A program made the translations under genes and the position numbers. Positions 44,904-53,794 of a stretch of DNA of 64,000 bases are shown piece by piece. Below the pieces are notes generated by a model, which was not told the DNA's origin, did not search any database, and saw only the letters and a list, made by a program, of their open reading frames with translations. Source of the stretch: JANJUB01 sp031386985. Lineage in GTDB: Bacteria; Armatimonadota; Fimbriimonadia; Fimbriimonadales; Fimbriimonadaceae. Where the stretch lies: contig JANNCV010000020.1 in the NCBI GenBank assembly GCA_031386985.1, forward strand, positions 62,001 to 126,000, read 5' to 3'. Every line of letters begins with the position of its first letter. Positions within the stretch are counted from its first letter, which is position 1.

Positions 44904-45204
44904 CCCCGAAGCCATCGCCCAACAGCTTTACCTCGTCTCCCTCGCACTGGAGCGAGCCCTTTTTGCGGAAGATTGGATCGAAGTTGACGCCCTCTTTACG
45001 GGGCGTGCTACCTTGATCACTCGGTTACAAGACCTGCGACCCGTCGGTCGCGCTCGGGAAATCATTGATATGGTCCAAGCTCACGAGAAGGGGCTTTTTT
45101 CCTGCCTGAGCGCAATTCGTTCGTCAATTGGGCAAGAAATGGGCACCATGGATCGCGCTCGAACCGCCGAAAAGGCGTATCAGTCGGCATCCGCGCTCGT
45201 TTGA
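44893..45204 (+). CDS. FliT-like flagellar chaperone
   Basis: The roughly 103-residue helical protein shows no signature beyond its context. Size, helix content and its place directly after fliS (overlapping by 11 bp) fit the FliT chaperone position. I chose the ATG at 44893. Its 3' end overlaps the convergent phosphatase gene by 25 bp. The FliT call is contextual. Confidence 0.5.
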   Translation: MQPNPEAIAQQLYLVSLALERALFAEDWIEVDALFTGRATLITRLQDLRPVGRAREIIDMVQAHEKGLFSCLSAIRSSIGQEMGTMDRARTAEKAYQSASALV

Positions 45205-45737
45205 ACCACCCACTTTGCGGCCTCAAGCAGATTTTCAAACACATGTTCCGGTGGAAACGGCCACCTCGTGAATGTGTCATCACTGGTCACGCCCGATTTC
45301 ACCAAGAGGGGGCGGCACCCAGCGCGGGCCCCGGCTTCGATATCGCTCCACTTGTCGCCAATGAGGAAAGAACCGCGCGGATCGAAGGAAAATTCCTTAG
45401 CGGCGGAAAGAATCATTCCGGGCGATGGCTTTCGCCAAGGGTGGTTCTCGGAATCTTTGGCCGTACAGTGATAGAATTTCTGAATTTCAAACCCGTGGGG
45501 TCGAATCGCATCTTGGATGATGTCAACCATTGCCTCTAGCTCTGCCAACGGGGTTATTCCGAGGCTAACGCCCTGTTGGTTCGAGATCACAAAGAGATCA
45601 AAACCAGCTCGGTCTAGCATGGTCAGAGCTTCAACTGTATACGAAAAAAGCTTCAGCTTCTCGCGATGGCTGACATACGGCTTGATGTCCTCATTGAGAA
45701 CGCCGTCACGATCCAAGAACAATGGCTTTCGGCTCAA
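45180..45737 (-). CDS. HAD-IIIA phosphatase, GmhB/HisB-N-like
   Basis: The product is about 185 residues. LFLDRDGVLNED is HAD motif I (Asp nucleophile and acid), VISNQQGV motif II, CRKPSPGM-like WRKPSPGM motif III with Lys, and LIGDKWSDIEAGARAG motif IV. Closest in layout is D-glycero-manno-heptose 1,7-bisphosphate phosphatase; Cys/His zinc ligands are only partly visible (YHCTAKDSENH). The start is a TTG at 45737 overlapping the upstream stop as TTGA. Confidence 0.82.
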   Translation of the reverse strand: MSRKPLFLDRDGVLNEDIKPYVSHREKLKLFSYTVEALTMLDRAGFDLFVISNQQGVSLGITPLAELEAMVDIIQDAIRPHGFEIQKFYHCTAKDSENHPWRKPSPGMILSAAKEFSFDPRGSFLIGDKWSDIEAGARAGCRPLLVKSGVTSDDTFTRWPFPPEHVFENLLEAAKWVVQTSADAD

Positions 45738-46582
45738 AACCGCTCTATTTTGGCGGATTTCCTGAGGCGATCCACGGTTTGCAGGCGCATCCCGTTCACA
45801 TACCAATCCTTAAAGGCTTTCAGTTGCTCATCCTTGGCGTCTTTGCCGATCGCATCAATCCGGAATACCTGAAGGCCGTTTACCGTTTGCGCAGGCTTGG
45901 TGAATTGCCCAACTTTGAGGTTAGAGATTTCCTTCTTTACGGCATCTGGGAGGGCGGATGTTAACCGCCACCCAATCTTGCCGCGAGACTTGACGGCATT
46001 TTGATCTTGTGTTACGCTCAGCAACACGGCGTCCCAGTTCTCGCCCCGCTGTAACCGTTGATAAACGCCGTCCGACATCTCAATTGCATATTTCAGATCC
46101 GCAGCCGAATCCGAGTTCGGCTTGATCGTAATCGTCGAAATCTCCGTGAAGTTCTCTTGCTTGAACGCAGCCAGAATCACTTTTCTGATCAAGATTTCAG
46201 TGGTTACCCTCATGTGAATCCTAGAAAGCGTCGTGCCTTGGGTTGCCATTGCCTGCGACATGTCTTGGCCGGCCTCTAGTCCCGCCGAGATCGCTTTGAA
46301 GAGTTCGTTGACTTCGGTTTTCACTTCCTCGTCAGTTACTTTTACGCCGATTCGAGTGGCTTCGCCTTTCACCAGGCGATAAGCGATGAGATCATCCAGG
46401 ACGTCATCTTTGCGCCAATCCCAAAGCAGCGCGTCAATGTCAGAAACCTTGATTTCAAGTCCGTTTACGGTTGCCGCGATTCCGTTTGCAGGGCGTTGCT
46501 TTACGATCTCAATCGGAAGATCGGAGATAGGGAGCTTGGTCACTTGAAAAGCCAAACCGAGAATCAATGCGAGAGGAAACAT
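45734..46582 (-). CDS. Parvulin/SurA-like periplasmic foldase
   Basis: The product is 282 residues. A hydrophobic leader (residues 1-16) is followed by a SurA-type N-terminal helical domain (VNGLEIKVSDIDALLWDWRKDDVLDDLIAYRLV...), and residues about 155-260 resemble a PpiC parvulin domain (RGKIGWRLTSALPDAVKKEISNLKVGQFTKPAQTVNGLQVFRI). It probably assists folding of exported or outer-membrane proteins. It has CACAAT 5 nt before the ATG and overlaps the phosphatase gene by 4 bp. Confidence 0.8.
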   Translation of the reverse strand: MFPLALILGLAFQVTKLPISDLPIEIVKQRPANGIAATVNGLEIKVSDIDALLWDWRKDDVLDDLIAYRLVKGEATRIGVKVTDEEVKTEVNELFKAISAGLEAGQDMSQAMATQGTTLSRIHMRVTTEILIRKVILAAFKQENFTEISTITIKPNSDSAADLKYAIEMSDGVYQRLQRGENWDAVLLSVTQDQNAVKSRGKIGWRLTSALPDAVKKEISNLKVGQFTKPAQTVNGLQVFRIDAIGKDAKDEQLKAFKDWYVNGMRLQTVDRLRKSAKIERF

Positions 46583-46640
46583 GCCTTATTGTGGACGTTT
46601 AGAATAGAAAACGGTTCCCAATATGCTAGGATAAGAGTTC

Positions 46641-47918
46641 TTGGGAACCCCGGCGATCCTTATCATAAGCGTTTTCCTTGTGCTTGGCAACTTCTTTATG
46701 GTTGCCGCGGAGTATTCGTTGGTCGGCTCCCGCCGCGCGCGCCTAGAAGTTTTGGCGCGAAAGGGCAACCGGCGAGCTAGGGCCGCCATCAACGTACTCA
46801 AAAACATTAACGGCTACGTCGCGGCGTGTCAGATCGGAATCACCATGCTCGGCATTGCGATCGGCTCGGTGACGGAACCCTTTGTCCGAAAGCAGATAGG
46901 TTTGCTTTTGGGGCAATCCGTGAACCCCTCCGTTTCGTTTGTCATTTCCTACATCTTCGTCACCTACGTGCTCGTTGTGTTTGGCGAGCTCGTTCCGAAG
47001 TATTTGGCGCTGAAGATGCCCGAAAGAATGGCGATGCTCACCGCCATGCCCTTGGCCGCCATTGCCACCATTCTTCGACCCCTAGCCTGGCTAGCCCAAG
47101 TTTCGGCCGGCGGCGTGGCGCGACTCTTGGGAGTTAATGTTGCAAGCGGTCAGGGCACGGTTCAAAAAGAGGACCTCATGATGATGTTGCGAACAGGCGA
47201 AAGCGAGCTGGAAGACCTGCATGCTGACTTTGTCGCCCGGGCGCTCAAGCTAGACGACCTCATGGCGCGAGAAGTTATGGTTCACCGGCTGGACATGAAA
47301 TGGCTTGACGTGGACACGCCAAAAGCGCAGCTTATGGGGCGACTCGGCAAGATCCCCTACACTCGTATTCCCATATGCCGTGGCGATATTGACATCATAG
47401 TCGGGGTTATTTACATCAACGACATCATCAAGCATTGGGACGATCCCGCCTTTAACCTGGAGAAACTTGCAAGACAGGCCGTTATCGTGCCCGAAAATCT
47501 GTCCCTCGACCGTTTGGTCAGCTTGATGAGAGAAGAGCGTTCACAAATCGTAATCGTGGCCGACGAGTATGGCGGAACCAGCGGATTGATCACTCTTGAA
47601 GACGTAGTAGAGGAGATTTTTGGTGAACTGGAAGACAAGCTCGAAGCCGAGAGACCACAGATAGAAACCTTCCCGAGCGGCCGGATTTCAGTTAAAGGAG
47701 AATTGCGGTTTGACGAGGTTGTGCGTGAGCTTGACATCGAACTAGACGATGAACCTGCGACAGAGACTTTGGCTCAAATGTTTGTGGATGAGTTGGGTCG
47801 CAACCCGAAAATTGGTGACCAAATCGATACACTCATCGGCAAGATGAGAGTAGAAAACATGGCGAGGCGCCGCGTTACGCGGGTCTCGATGAAGCTGAAG
47901 GATAGGAACTCAGAATAG
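46641..47918 (+). CDS. CNNM/CorC (hemolysin-like) family membrane protein
   Basis: The product is 425 residues. An N-terminal DUF21/CNNM domain of about 190 residues has three or four helices (LVLGNFFMVAAEYSLVGSRRARLE, and VFGELVPKYLALKMPE). Two CBS domains follow at about 210-330 (EVMVHRLDMKWLDVD, IVADEYGGTSGLITLEDVVEEIFGEL), and a CorC_HlyC domain ends the protein. Members are linked to Mg2+/Co2+ transport. The start is a TTG at 46641; TAGGAT lies 8 nt upstream and no SD is seen. Confidence 0.92.
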   Translation: MGTPAILIISVFLVLGNFFMVAAEYSLVGSRRARLEVLARKGNRRARAAINVLKNINGYVAACQIGITMLGIAIGSVTEPFVRKQIGLLLGQSVNPSVSFVISYIFVTYVLVVFGELVPKYLALKMPERMAMLTAMPLAAIATILRPLAWLAQVSAGGVARLLGVNVASGQGTVQKEDLMMMLRTGESELEDLHADFVARALKLDDLMAREVMVHRLDMKWLDVDTPKAQLMGRLGKIPYTRIPICRGDIDIIVGVIYINDIIKHWDDPAFNLEKLARQAVIVPENLSLDRLVSLMREERSQIVIVADEYGGTSGLITLEDVVEEIFGELEDKLEAERPQIETFPSGRISVKGELRFDEVVRELDIELDDEPATETLAQMFVDELGRNPKIGDQIDTLIGKMRVENMARRRVTRVSMKLKDRNSE

Positions 47919-47946
47919 GACCTATAAGTCGTATAGGTCCTATTCT
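47912..47946. terminator. Bidirectional terminator between convergent genes
   Basis: A perfect 15-bp stem (AGAATAGGACCTATA and its complement) with a 5-nt loop covers the CorC-like stop codon and ends 16 bp before the speD stop. TTT follows on the plus strand; the minus side is A/T-poor, so termination is probably better for the plus strand. Confidence 0.7.
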
Positions 47947-47961
47947 TTGGGCTAAGGCGAG

Positions 47962-48570
47962 CTAGTAAGCCCTTTCGACTTCGCCTTGCAAGCCACGCCG
48001 AACGACCAAGAACTTGATGCGCTTTGGTTTGAACCTAGCTTCAAGAACTTCAACCGCTCGCCGGACTTTCACGGTTCCACCGCAGTAGAACAAATCTACC
48101 GCCGCGTAGCCGTGCTCGGGCCATGTGTGAATCGTATAGTGCGATTCCTGGATGATGACCGCACCGGAAACCCCGTAGGGTTTGAACTCATGAAAGGAAT
48201 CGGCGACGACGGTCGCCTCGCTCTCCATTGCGGCCTCTTTCATGGCCGCACCTACGGTGATTTCCTGCTCAAGGGATGTTCCCTCACAGCCGTAAAGCTC
48301 AACCAAAAGATGCGAACCGAGCGAAAGCTCTTCGCCATCTTTAAAGGGCATACCTTCTTCATCCCGACCAAGCCAATTTCCAAAGGAAACCGGATCGTCG
48401 CAACGAATCATGGTCCAGCCGTTATCAGTAGTGACAACGGGACGAGAAGCGACCGCAGTGTCCACACGCCGTAAACGGCGGGACAGGCGGCTCAGAAAAC
48501 CGGAGCGTAACCCAGGAAGGGCGATCGCGCTAAAGGCGACCAAGCTAACCAAAACAAGATAATTTGACAA
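47962..48570 (-). CDS. speD: S-adenosylmethionine decarboxylase with N-terminal membrane anchor
   Basis: SpeD makes decarboxylated SAM for spermidine synthesis. The C-terminal 115 residues match SpeD: LGSHLLVELYGCE, SFHEFKPYGVSGAVIIQESHYTIHTWPEHGYAAVDLFYCG, where the Ser of ESH becomes the pyruvoyl group. The first 85 residues are an addition: a hydrophobic helix (LVLVSLVAFSAIALPGL), a basic segment (RLSRRLRRVD) and a linker. Bacterial SpeD is usually soluble and about 120-140 residues, so this form is probably membrane-attached. The start at 48570 is the only ATG that includes the helix. Confidence 0.88.
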   Translation of the reverse strand: MSNYLVLVSLVAFSAIALPGLRSGFLSRLSRRLRRVDTAVASRPVVTTDNGWTMIRCDDPVSFGNWLGRDEEGMPFKDGEELSLGSHLLVELYGCEGTSLEQEITVGAAMKEAAMESEATVVADSFHEFKPYGVSGAVIIQESHYTIHTWPEHGYAAVDLFYCGGTVKVRRAVEVLEARFKPKRIKFLVVRRGLQGEVERAY

Positions 48571-48972
48571 TCAAGCGAACCTCACTATTTTTTAACCGTG
48601 CGTAGACATCCCGATAAATCGGGGACGCGAGAAACCCAGAATCGGAGTCTGCTGCAAAATGTGCGGAAGCCAGAGGACGGCCAAGGGATAAACCTCGGCT
48701 GTGAACCATTCCACCAGTGTTCCTTAAAGGTTGCTTCATTTCGCTACGACAGCAAGTCTCTCCTACAGATAGCCTTTCGGCCCCATAGCCACCACGGCAA
48801 GCCGAGGCGCAACGCGGGAGTGTACCGCAAGGGACACTCTAATGCAATAAGAATGGAAAATTTCTCCAATTGTTTCATGTTTTTTGTGAAACTTAACAGG
48901 ATTTCGCCTCGTCTGTGTTCGCCTCGCCCTTGACTCAGCCCGGCTCAATCGGATAAAACATGACCAAGGTTT
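48571..48972. other. Intergenic region upstream of speD and comEA with inverted repeats
   Basis: This gap of about 400 bp has no convincing gene. It contains an 8-bp inverted repeat (CCTCGGCT at 48693-48700 and its complement at 48800-48807, with inner pairings) and a hairpin at 48821-48842 (GAGTGT...ACACTC). These features could form a structured leader or small RNA on the minus strand ahead of speD, or divergent promoters. No known RNA family is recognised. Confidence 0.4.
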
Positions 48973-49680
48973 ATGGACGGGCTACCTTTTGATCGAAACA
49001 AGCTGGGACTCTTCGGGGTCATCGGGCTCGTGATTGTTGGCGCATTTGCGCTTGGGCGCACTCAATCACCCGACGATCCAATCGTTTTGCGCGAGTCACC
49101 TCGGGCCGCTCAGCCTAACCGATTCGCCGATCTACCCGCGCTGCCAAAATCGGTCATCGGCGACCCCCAGGCGGCCCCAGAGCTGCCCCCCGCGGTGACA
49201 AAGATGAGTATTCATGTTGTGGGCGAGGTGAAATTGCCTGGCCTTTATGAGTTCGAGCCCTCAGATCGGGTTTCAGACGCGCTTTCGAAAGCGGGTGGTG
49301 CCACGACAAACGCCGATCTCGAATCAATCAATCTCGCGGCAAAACTTGAAGATGGATCGCAGCTTCGAGTTCCGAAGAAGGGCAGGCCCACCGAAATCGC
49401 CTCACTTTACTCTGGCGCCGAGTCCGCTAGAACTTACACCGATGCGCCAAAGACAAAAGCATCGGAGAAATCAGGCGATCCGACCCCCGGCTCTATTTCC
49501 CTAAACAGCGCATCCGCGTCTGAACTAGATCGCCTCCCCGGAGTCGGCCCTTCCACCGCCAAGAAAATTATGGACTATCGGCAATCCCACGGCGGGTTTA
49601 CTTCGATTGATGAACTACTTGCGGTGAAGGGAATTGGGCCAAAGAAACTCGCCGATATGCGTAAGTTTTTGAGGCTCTAG
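48973..49680 (+). CDS. comEA: ComEA-like DNA-binding protein
   Basis: The product is 235 residues. An N-terminal membrane helix (about 10-28) is followed by a Pro-rich linker, a SLBB-type domain (IHVVGEVKLPGLYEFEPSDRVSDALSKAGG) and a C-terminal double helix-hairpin-helix (LDRLPGVGPSTAKKIMDYRQSHGGFTSIDELLAVKGIGPKKLADMRK). ComEA binds DNA outside the membrane during natural transformation. comEC or pilus genes are not adjacent. Confidence 0.9.
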   Translation: MDGLPFDRNKLGLFGVIGLVIVGAFALGRTQSPDDPIVLRESPRAAQPNRFADLPALPKSVIGDPQAAPELPPAVTKMSIHVVGEVKLPGLYEFEPSDRVSDALSKAGGATTNADLESINLAAKLEDGSQLRVPKKGRPTEIASLYSGAESARTYTDAPKTKASEKSGDPTPGSISLNSASASELDRLPGVGPSTAKKIMDYRQSHGGFTSIDELLAVKGIGPKKLADMRKFLRL

Positions 49681-49702
49681 CGCGACCTATTGAAGACGGG
49701 GT

Positions 49703-50506
49703 CTACGCTCTCACAAAAATCACTTGGCGAGAGATTTTGCTCAGCACAGATCGAACGACCGCCAGGTTTGTATCCATTTTCACCTCGTCTTTTACAAGAG
49801 GTAACACCAGAATCTCGGCGTCAATATCTTCCAAAACCTCGGCCAGGGCCGAGGCCACGTCGCGGGCGCGTTCGATCCGATCCAGGTGCGGGATATTTCT
49901 TTGATCAAAAAAACTTTTCGCCCGATTCATGGCGTTTGCGGCGGATTCTTCGGAATCGGCCAGGGGAGCCGTTAACGGCAGATGGCGAGGGACCATTAAA
50001 GCGCAGACCAGGTGGATTTCCGATGGATGCGAATCGGCGATTTGAGAGGCCATCTCCATCGCGGAATTGTCCTCCTCAACCGAAGTGCCATCGTACAGGC
50101 AAACGATAACTTTTCGCGCTCCCTCTGCCGCCACGAGTTTCTTCTTCTTTTTGCCGTGGTCATCCTCTAATTCAACGCCTAAATCAAGCGAGCGGCGAGC
50201 GTCCTCAACGGTCGCGCAAATAGCAAGCTGGCTGCGAACCTCCGGAACGTTTTTGAGAACCTCCATGACGTGGGCTGGAACCGCCGCTAAAATGACGCGC
50301 GCATGGTGATTTTGGATGAAATCCATCGCATCATGAAAAGTCTCGGCCCCTTCCGCAGTGATTTCAGTGAGGCCGGACAGGTCAATAATTACGCCCGATG
50401 GATGGCGCTTTAGGGTAAGAGCAATAGCGGTATCAATCGTTTCCCAATGGTTACTCTCCAGCGAACCAGAGAGGATGATGATGTCGTTATAGGACTCAAT
50501 AATCAT
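49703..50506 (-). CDS. STAS-universal stress protein fusion
   Basis: The product is 267 residues. Residues 1-110 form a STAS domain (GVIIDLSGLTEITAEGAETFHDAMDFI, the anti-sigma antagonist pattern, with no clear Ser phosphorylation site). Residues about 130-267 resemble a UspA fold (KVIVCLYDGTSVEEDNSAMEMA, AEILVLPLVKDE, ending RQVIFVRA). It overlaps the KimA-like gene by 4 bp, so it probably senses state for that transporter. The ATP-binding Gly motif of UspA is not obvious. Confidence 0.75.
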   Translation of the reverse strand: MIIESYNDIIILSGSLESNHWETIDTAIALTLKRHPSGVIIDLSGLTEITAEGAETFHDAMDFIQNHHARVILAAVPAHVMEVLKNVPEVRSQLAICATVEDARRSLDLGVELEDDHGKKKKKLVAAEGARKVIVCLYDGTSVEEDNSAMEMASQIADSHPSEIHLVCALMVPRHLPLTAPLADSEESAANAMNRAKSFFDQRNIPHLDRIERARDVASALAEVLEDIDAEILVLPLVKDEVKMDTNLAVVRSVLSKISRQVIFVRA

Positions 50507-52341
50507 TGAAGGAAATACCTCACGTTCGTGATCACAACGTTTTTTCTTGAGGCCAGGGCGAGCTTCAGACCAACGGCGGCGTTATTGTGTAAGAGGCCTT
50601 GCCACCAATACTTGGGGACGGCTTGGGGAACGATTACCGTAACCATGATGCCCGGATCATCCTCAATCGTTTGATCAATATATTCAAAAACTGGCTCGTT
50701 CAGCGACCGAAACGGAGAATCCAAAATCACAAGCGGAATATCCACATTAAATCGGTTCCAATCATCCTTGATCTGTTGGGTGTTCTTCGAGTCGAGCGTC
50801 ACGTGGACAGCTCTAACGTCATCGGTCAGAGACTGGGCATAGGCAACCGCTTGTAGAACGCCTCGATGCAATCTCGGCACGAGCAGCAGCGCGGTTGTTT
50901 TGACTTTGACCAACTTGTCATCGGGTTGTAAGCTGAGTTGCTCCGCAAGATATTCATAGTGTTTGCGGATCATGGAGAAAATAACCAGCATGACCAAAAG
51001 GGCAACCACAATGAGCCAAGCCCCTTCCTCGAATTTCGTGATCAACAGTATCCAAAGAACAACAAATGTAACGATGGCCCCAATAGCCGATACTGCGAGC
51101 TTCCAAATGGGGGCTTTTTCTTTGAAGAACTTAACCGCCATGCCAGATTGGCTCAACGTGAACGAAATGAAAACTCCCATTGCGTAGAGCGGGATAAGCG
51201 AGTGCGTGTCAGCATGGTACAGTACGATCAACGCTACCGCGGCAAGGGACAACAGGATTATGCCGTTCTGAAAGACCAAACGGTCACCCAGCGAAGCCAG
51301 TTGACGCGGCAAGTAACCGTCTCGGGCGATAAAGCTGGAGAGCCGGGGGAAATCGGCGTAAGCCGTGTTCGCGGCCAAAAATAAGATGGCGGCGGTTGCA
51401 ATCTGAATCGCAGTGAAGAGGAATCCGTCCCCCCAAAACCGAACTGCTATCTGAGCAATAACCGTTTTGTAATGCGGATCGGTGATGTGCTGCGGCACGA
51501 TACCCTGATGAAATGCCCAATAGCTGATTCCCAGAAACATAGAGAGCAAGAGGCCGACCATTAGCAAAAGCGTCAAACTCGCATTCCGTGCCTCCGGGGC
51601 CTTAAACGCTTGAACGCCATCGGCAATAGCTTCCGTTCCGGTGAGGGCCGTACAAGAAGCGGCGAATGCCCTTAGGAAGAGCAATGGCGTTAGCAAATGC
51701 CAACCTTCCGCTGGTATCGGAAGAACGGGCGGCTTGACTTGACCGATTGCACCTGTGGCTTTCAGAATGAAGCCGCTTGCAATCAAGCCAAGCACTAACC
51801 CAACGAAGCCATACGTTGGAATCGCAAACAGACCCCCGCTCTCTTTCGCCCCGCGTAGATTGGCGAGCATCAGGAGCAACACCGCACCGACGCCAATTAG
51901 GACGCCGTACGGTTTCACCCCTGGTTCGAGCGAAATGATTGCGCTAACACCCGAAGAAACCGAAACCGCTACCGTCAAGACGTAATCAATCAGGAGCGAA
52001 GCTCCCGCTGTTCGCCCCGCCATTGAGCCCAGGTTTTCTGTTGAAACCAGGTAAGTTCCACCGCCCTTCGGATAAGCGAAAATCGTTTGGAAATAACTAA
52101 AACCCACGATGAGCATGAGCACGCCCAGGTACCAACTTATATTCCAAACGTAGGGCAGGGCCATTGCCCCCGCGCCCACCAAGACAAGCAAAATTTCTTC
52201 GGTCGCATAGGCAACCGAGGAAAGTGCGTCCGATGCGAAAACGGGGAGGCCGGCCCAAACGGGCAACCGCTCGTGATGCGCGTGTTTTGTAGCAATCGGG
52301 TTACCAAAAAGAAAACGCTTGGCGGCGGCGAAGAAACTCAT
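50503..52341 (-). CDS. APC-superfamily permease, KimA-like potassium importer
   Basis: The product is 612 residues with about 12 N-terminal helices and a soluble C-terminal domain of about 150 residues. The start and core (AKRFLFGNPI, SDALSSVAYATEEILLVLVGAG, YPKGGGTYLVSTENLG, GASLLIDYVLTVAVSVSSGVSAI, NLRGAKESG) closely follow B. subtilis KimA (YdaO), a high-affinity K+ importer inhibited by c-di-AMP. An amino acid substrate remains possible. It is 38 bp after serC on the same strand. Confidence 0.82.
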   Translation of the reverse strand: MSFFAAAKRFLFGNPIATKHAHHERLPVWAGLPVFASDALSSVAYATEEILLVLVGAGAMALPYVWNISWYLGVLMLIVGFSYFQTIFAYPKGGGTYLVSTENLGSMAGRTAGASLLIDYVLTVAVSVSSGVSAIISLEPGVKPYGVLIGVGAVLLLMLANLRGAKESGGLFAIPTYGFVGLVLGLIASGFILKATGAIGQVKPPVLPIPAEGWHLLTPLLFLRAFAASCTALTGTEAIADGVQAFKAPEARNASLTLLLMVGLLLSMFLGISYWAFHQGIVPQHITDPHYKTVIAQIAVRFWGDGFLFTAIQIATAAILFLAANTAYADFPRLSSFIARDGYLPRQLASLGDRLVFQNGIILLSLAAVALIVLYHADTHSLIPLYAMGVFISFTLSQSGMAVKFFKEKAPIWKLAVSAIGAIVTFVVLWILLITKFEEGAWLIVVALLVMLVIFSMIRKHYEYLAEQLSLQPDDKLVKVKTTALLLVPRLHRGVLQAVAYAQSLTDDVRAVHVTLDSKNTQQIKDDWNRFNVDIPLVILDSPFRSLNEPVFEYIDQTIEDDPGIMVTVIVPQAVPKYWWQGLLHNNAAVGLKLALASRKNVVITNVRYFLQ

Positions 52342-52379
52342 AAATTAGGGCTTCGTAAGTGTAACACAGCGGCCTAGAA

Positions 52380-53471
52380 CTACGCGTTGCGCGAAGCAAA
52401 TTCACCCATGAATTCGGCGAGGGCCACGCATCCTTCCAGCGGGAACGCATTGTAAATCGAAGCTCGGCACCCGCCGACGTCTCGATGTCCCTTCAAACCG
52501 TCAAACCGGGCCGCCTTGCTTTCTTTCACGAATAGATCGGTGAGTTCATCAGTTGGGAGCCGAAACGTGATATTCATGATTGAGCGGCAATCGCTTTTAG
52601 CGTGACCGCTATAAAACCCGCCCGACCCATCAATGGTTCCGTAAATCGCGGCGGCTTTGGCTTTGTTCACGCCGTTTATCCAGGTCAGCCCCCCGTTTTT
52701 CAACATCCATTTGTAAACCAAGCCGGCAACGTAGATGGACCAGCACGGCGGCGTATTCAGCATGCTATCGTTCTCAGCCGTGAGGCGATAATCCATCATC
52801 GGGTGCATATTGGCGGGGGTTCGGGCAAGCATATCTTCGCGAATAATCACAACCGTCAACCCCGCCGGCCCCATGTTTTTCTGGGCCCCAGCATAGATCA
52901 AAGCGTATTTTGAAACATCAACCGGTCGCGACAAAATATCGCTCGACATATCGCAAACAACGGGCGCATCCAAACTTGGATCAGCGAAAAATTCAGTGCC
53001 ATGAATCGTTTCGTTCGTGGTGACATGAACGTAAGCCGCCCCTGGCGTGTAAGCCAGTGCCGAGAAATCTGGTTGTTCTGAGTAGTTGTTTTCAGCCCCA
53101 TCATAAACCTTATTCACCTTTCCCACCAGGCTTCCCATCTTGTGAGACTTCTTTCCCCAAGCCCCGGTGACAACATAATCCGCCGTGCCATCGCCGAGCA
53201 GATTCATCGGAACCATGGTGTTTTGCAGGGTAGCGCCGCCTTGAACAAACAGAACCTTGTAGTTATCGGGAATCCCCATAAGGGCACGGAGCGAAGTTTG
53301 CGCTTCAGCGTGGATCGCCATGTAAGCCTTATCGCGATGCGACATTTCCATAACACCCATGCCCGCGCCTTTGTAGTTCAGAAGGTCTTCGCGGACCTCT
53401 TCAAGAACTTCCACCGGAAGAGTGCAAGGGCCAGCGGAAAAATTGAAACAACGATCGTAGGGTTGAGCCAT
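52380..53471 (-). CDS. serC: Phosphoserine aminotransferase
   Basis: The 363-residue protein begins with the SerC signature FNFSAGPCTLPVEVLEE. It has the PLP-binding Lys in IYAGAQKNMGPAGLTVVIIR, the MSSDILSRPVD segment, and the C-terminal GGCRASIYNAFPLEGC. It makes phosphoserine for serine (and pyridoxal) synthesis. It could be transcribed with the downstream permease on the same strand. Confidence 0.95.
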   Translation of the reverse strand: MAQPYDRCFNFSAGPCTLPVEVLEEVREDLLNYKGAGMGVMEMSHRDKAYMAIHAEAQTSLRALMGIPDNYKVLFVQGGATLQNTMVPMNLLGDGTADYVVTGAWGKKSHKMGSLVGKVNKVYDGAENNYSEQPDFSALAYTPGAAYVHVTTNETIHGTEFFADPSLDAPVVCDMSSDILSRPVDVSKYALIYAGAQKNMGPAGLTVVIIREDMLARTPANMHPMMDYRLTAENDSMLNTPPCWSIYVAGLVYKWMLKNGGLTWINGVNKAKAAAIYGTIDGSGGFYSGHAKSDCRSIMNITFRLPTDELTDLFVKESKAARFDGLKGHRDVGGCRASIYNAFPLEGCVALAEFMGEFASRNA

Positions 53472-53519
53472 ATCTTCCTAAGTTGTACCCCCGAACGGGG
53501 TTTATGCCATATTAAGGGT

Positions 53520-53726
53520 GTGGAACGCCGCAGTGCACTCGTTCGGCTCACGATTTCGTGGATGCTTCTTGGCGCCTTAGTCTTTTGTTGCGTAATCCTG
53601 ATTGTCAAGTTTTCTCGCGCGGGCGCCGTTCAGTTTGATCAGGCGGTTTTGCTTACAATTCTGTTCGGGGCGGTATTCGGCGCGTTGGTAGGAGCCCTGA
53701 TTGCTGATCATAAGTTTCCACCGTAG
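53520..53726 (+). CDS. Small two-helix membrane protein
   Basis: The product is about 68 residues with two hydrophobic stretches (LTISWMLLGALVFCCVILIV and VLLTILFGAVFGALVGALIA). The GTG at 53520 follows AAGG, with CATATT 6 nt ahead. A longer frame upstream overlaps serC and has no support. No family recognised. Confidence 0.5.
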   Translation: MERRSALVRLTISWMLLGALVFCCVILIVKFSRAGAVQFDQAVLLTILFGAVFGALVGALIADHKFPP

Positions 53727-53744
53727 GGGGACAGGTTTGACCAA

Positions 53745-53778
53745 CAAAAAAGCCCCCTCCCGAGATTGGAAGAGGGCT
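53745..53778 (-). terminator. Terminator of the PEP-CTERM gene
   Basis: On the minus strand, the stem AGCCCTCTTCC...GGAGGGGGCT with small mismatches is followed by six T residues. It lies 17 bp downstream of the PEP-CTERM stop. Confidence 0.85.
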
Positions 53779-53794
53779 AACCCAAGAACAGGAG

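Noticed and set aside
53142..53519. Long plus-strand ORF leading into the small membrane gene
   Set aside because: It runs antisense through serC, which has strong support; only the part from 53520 is plausible.
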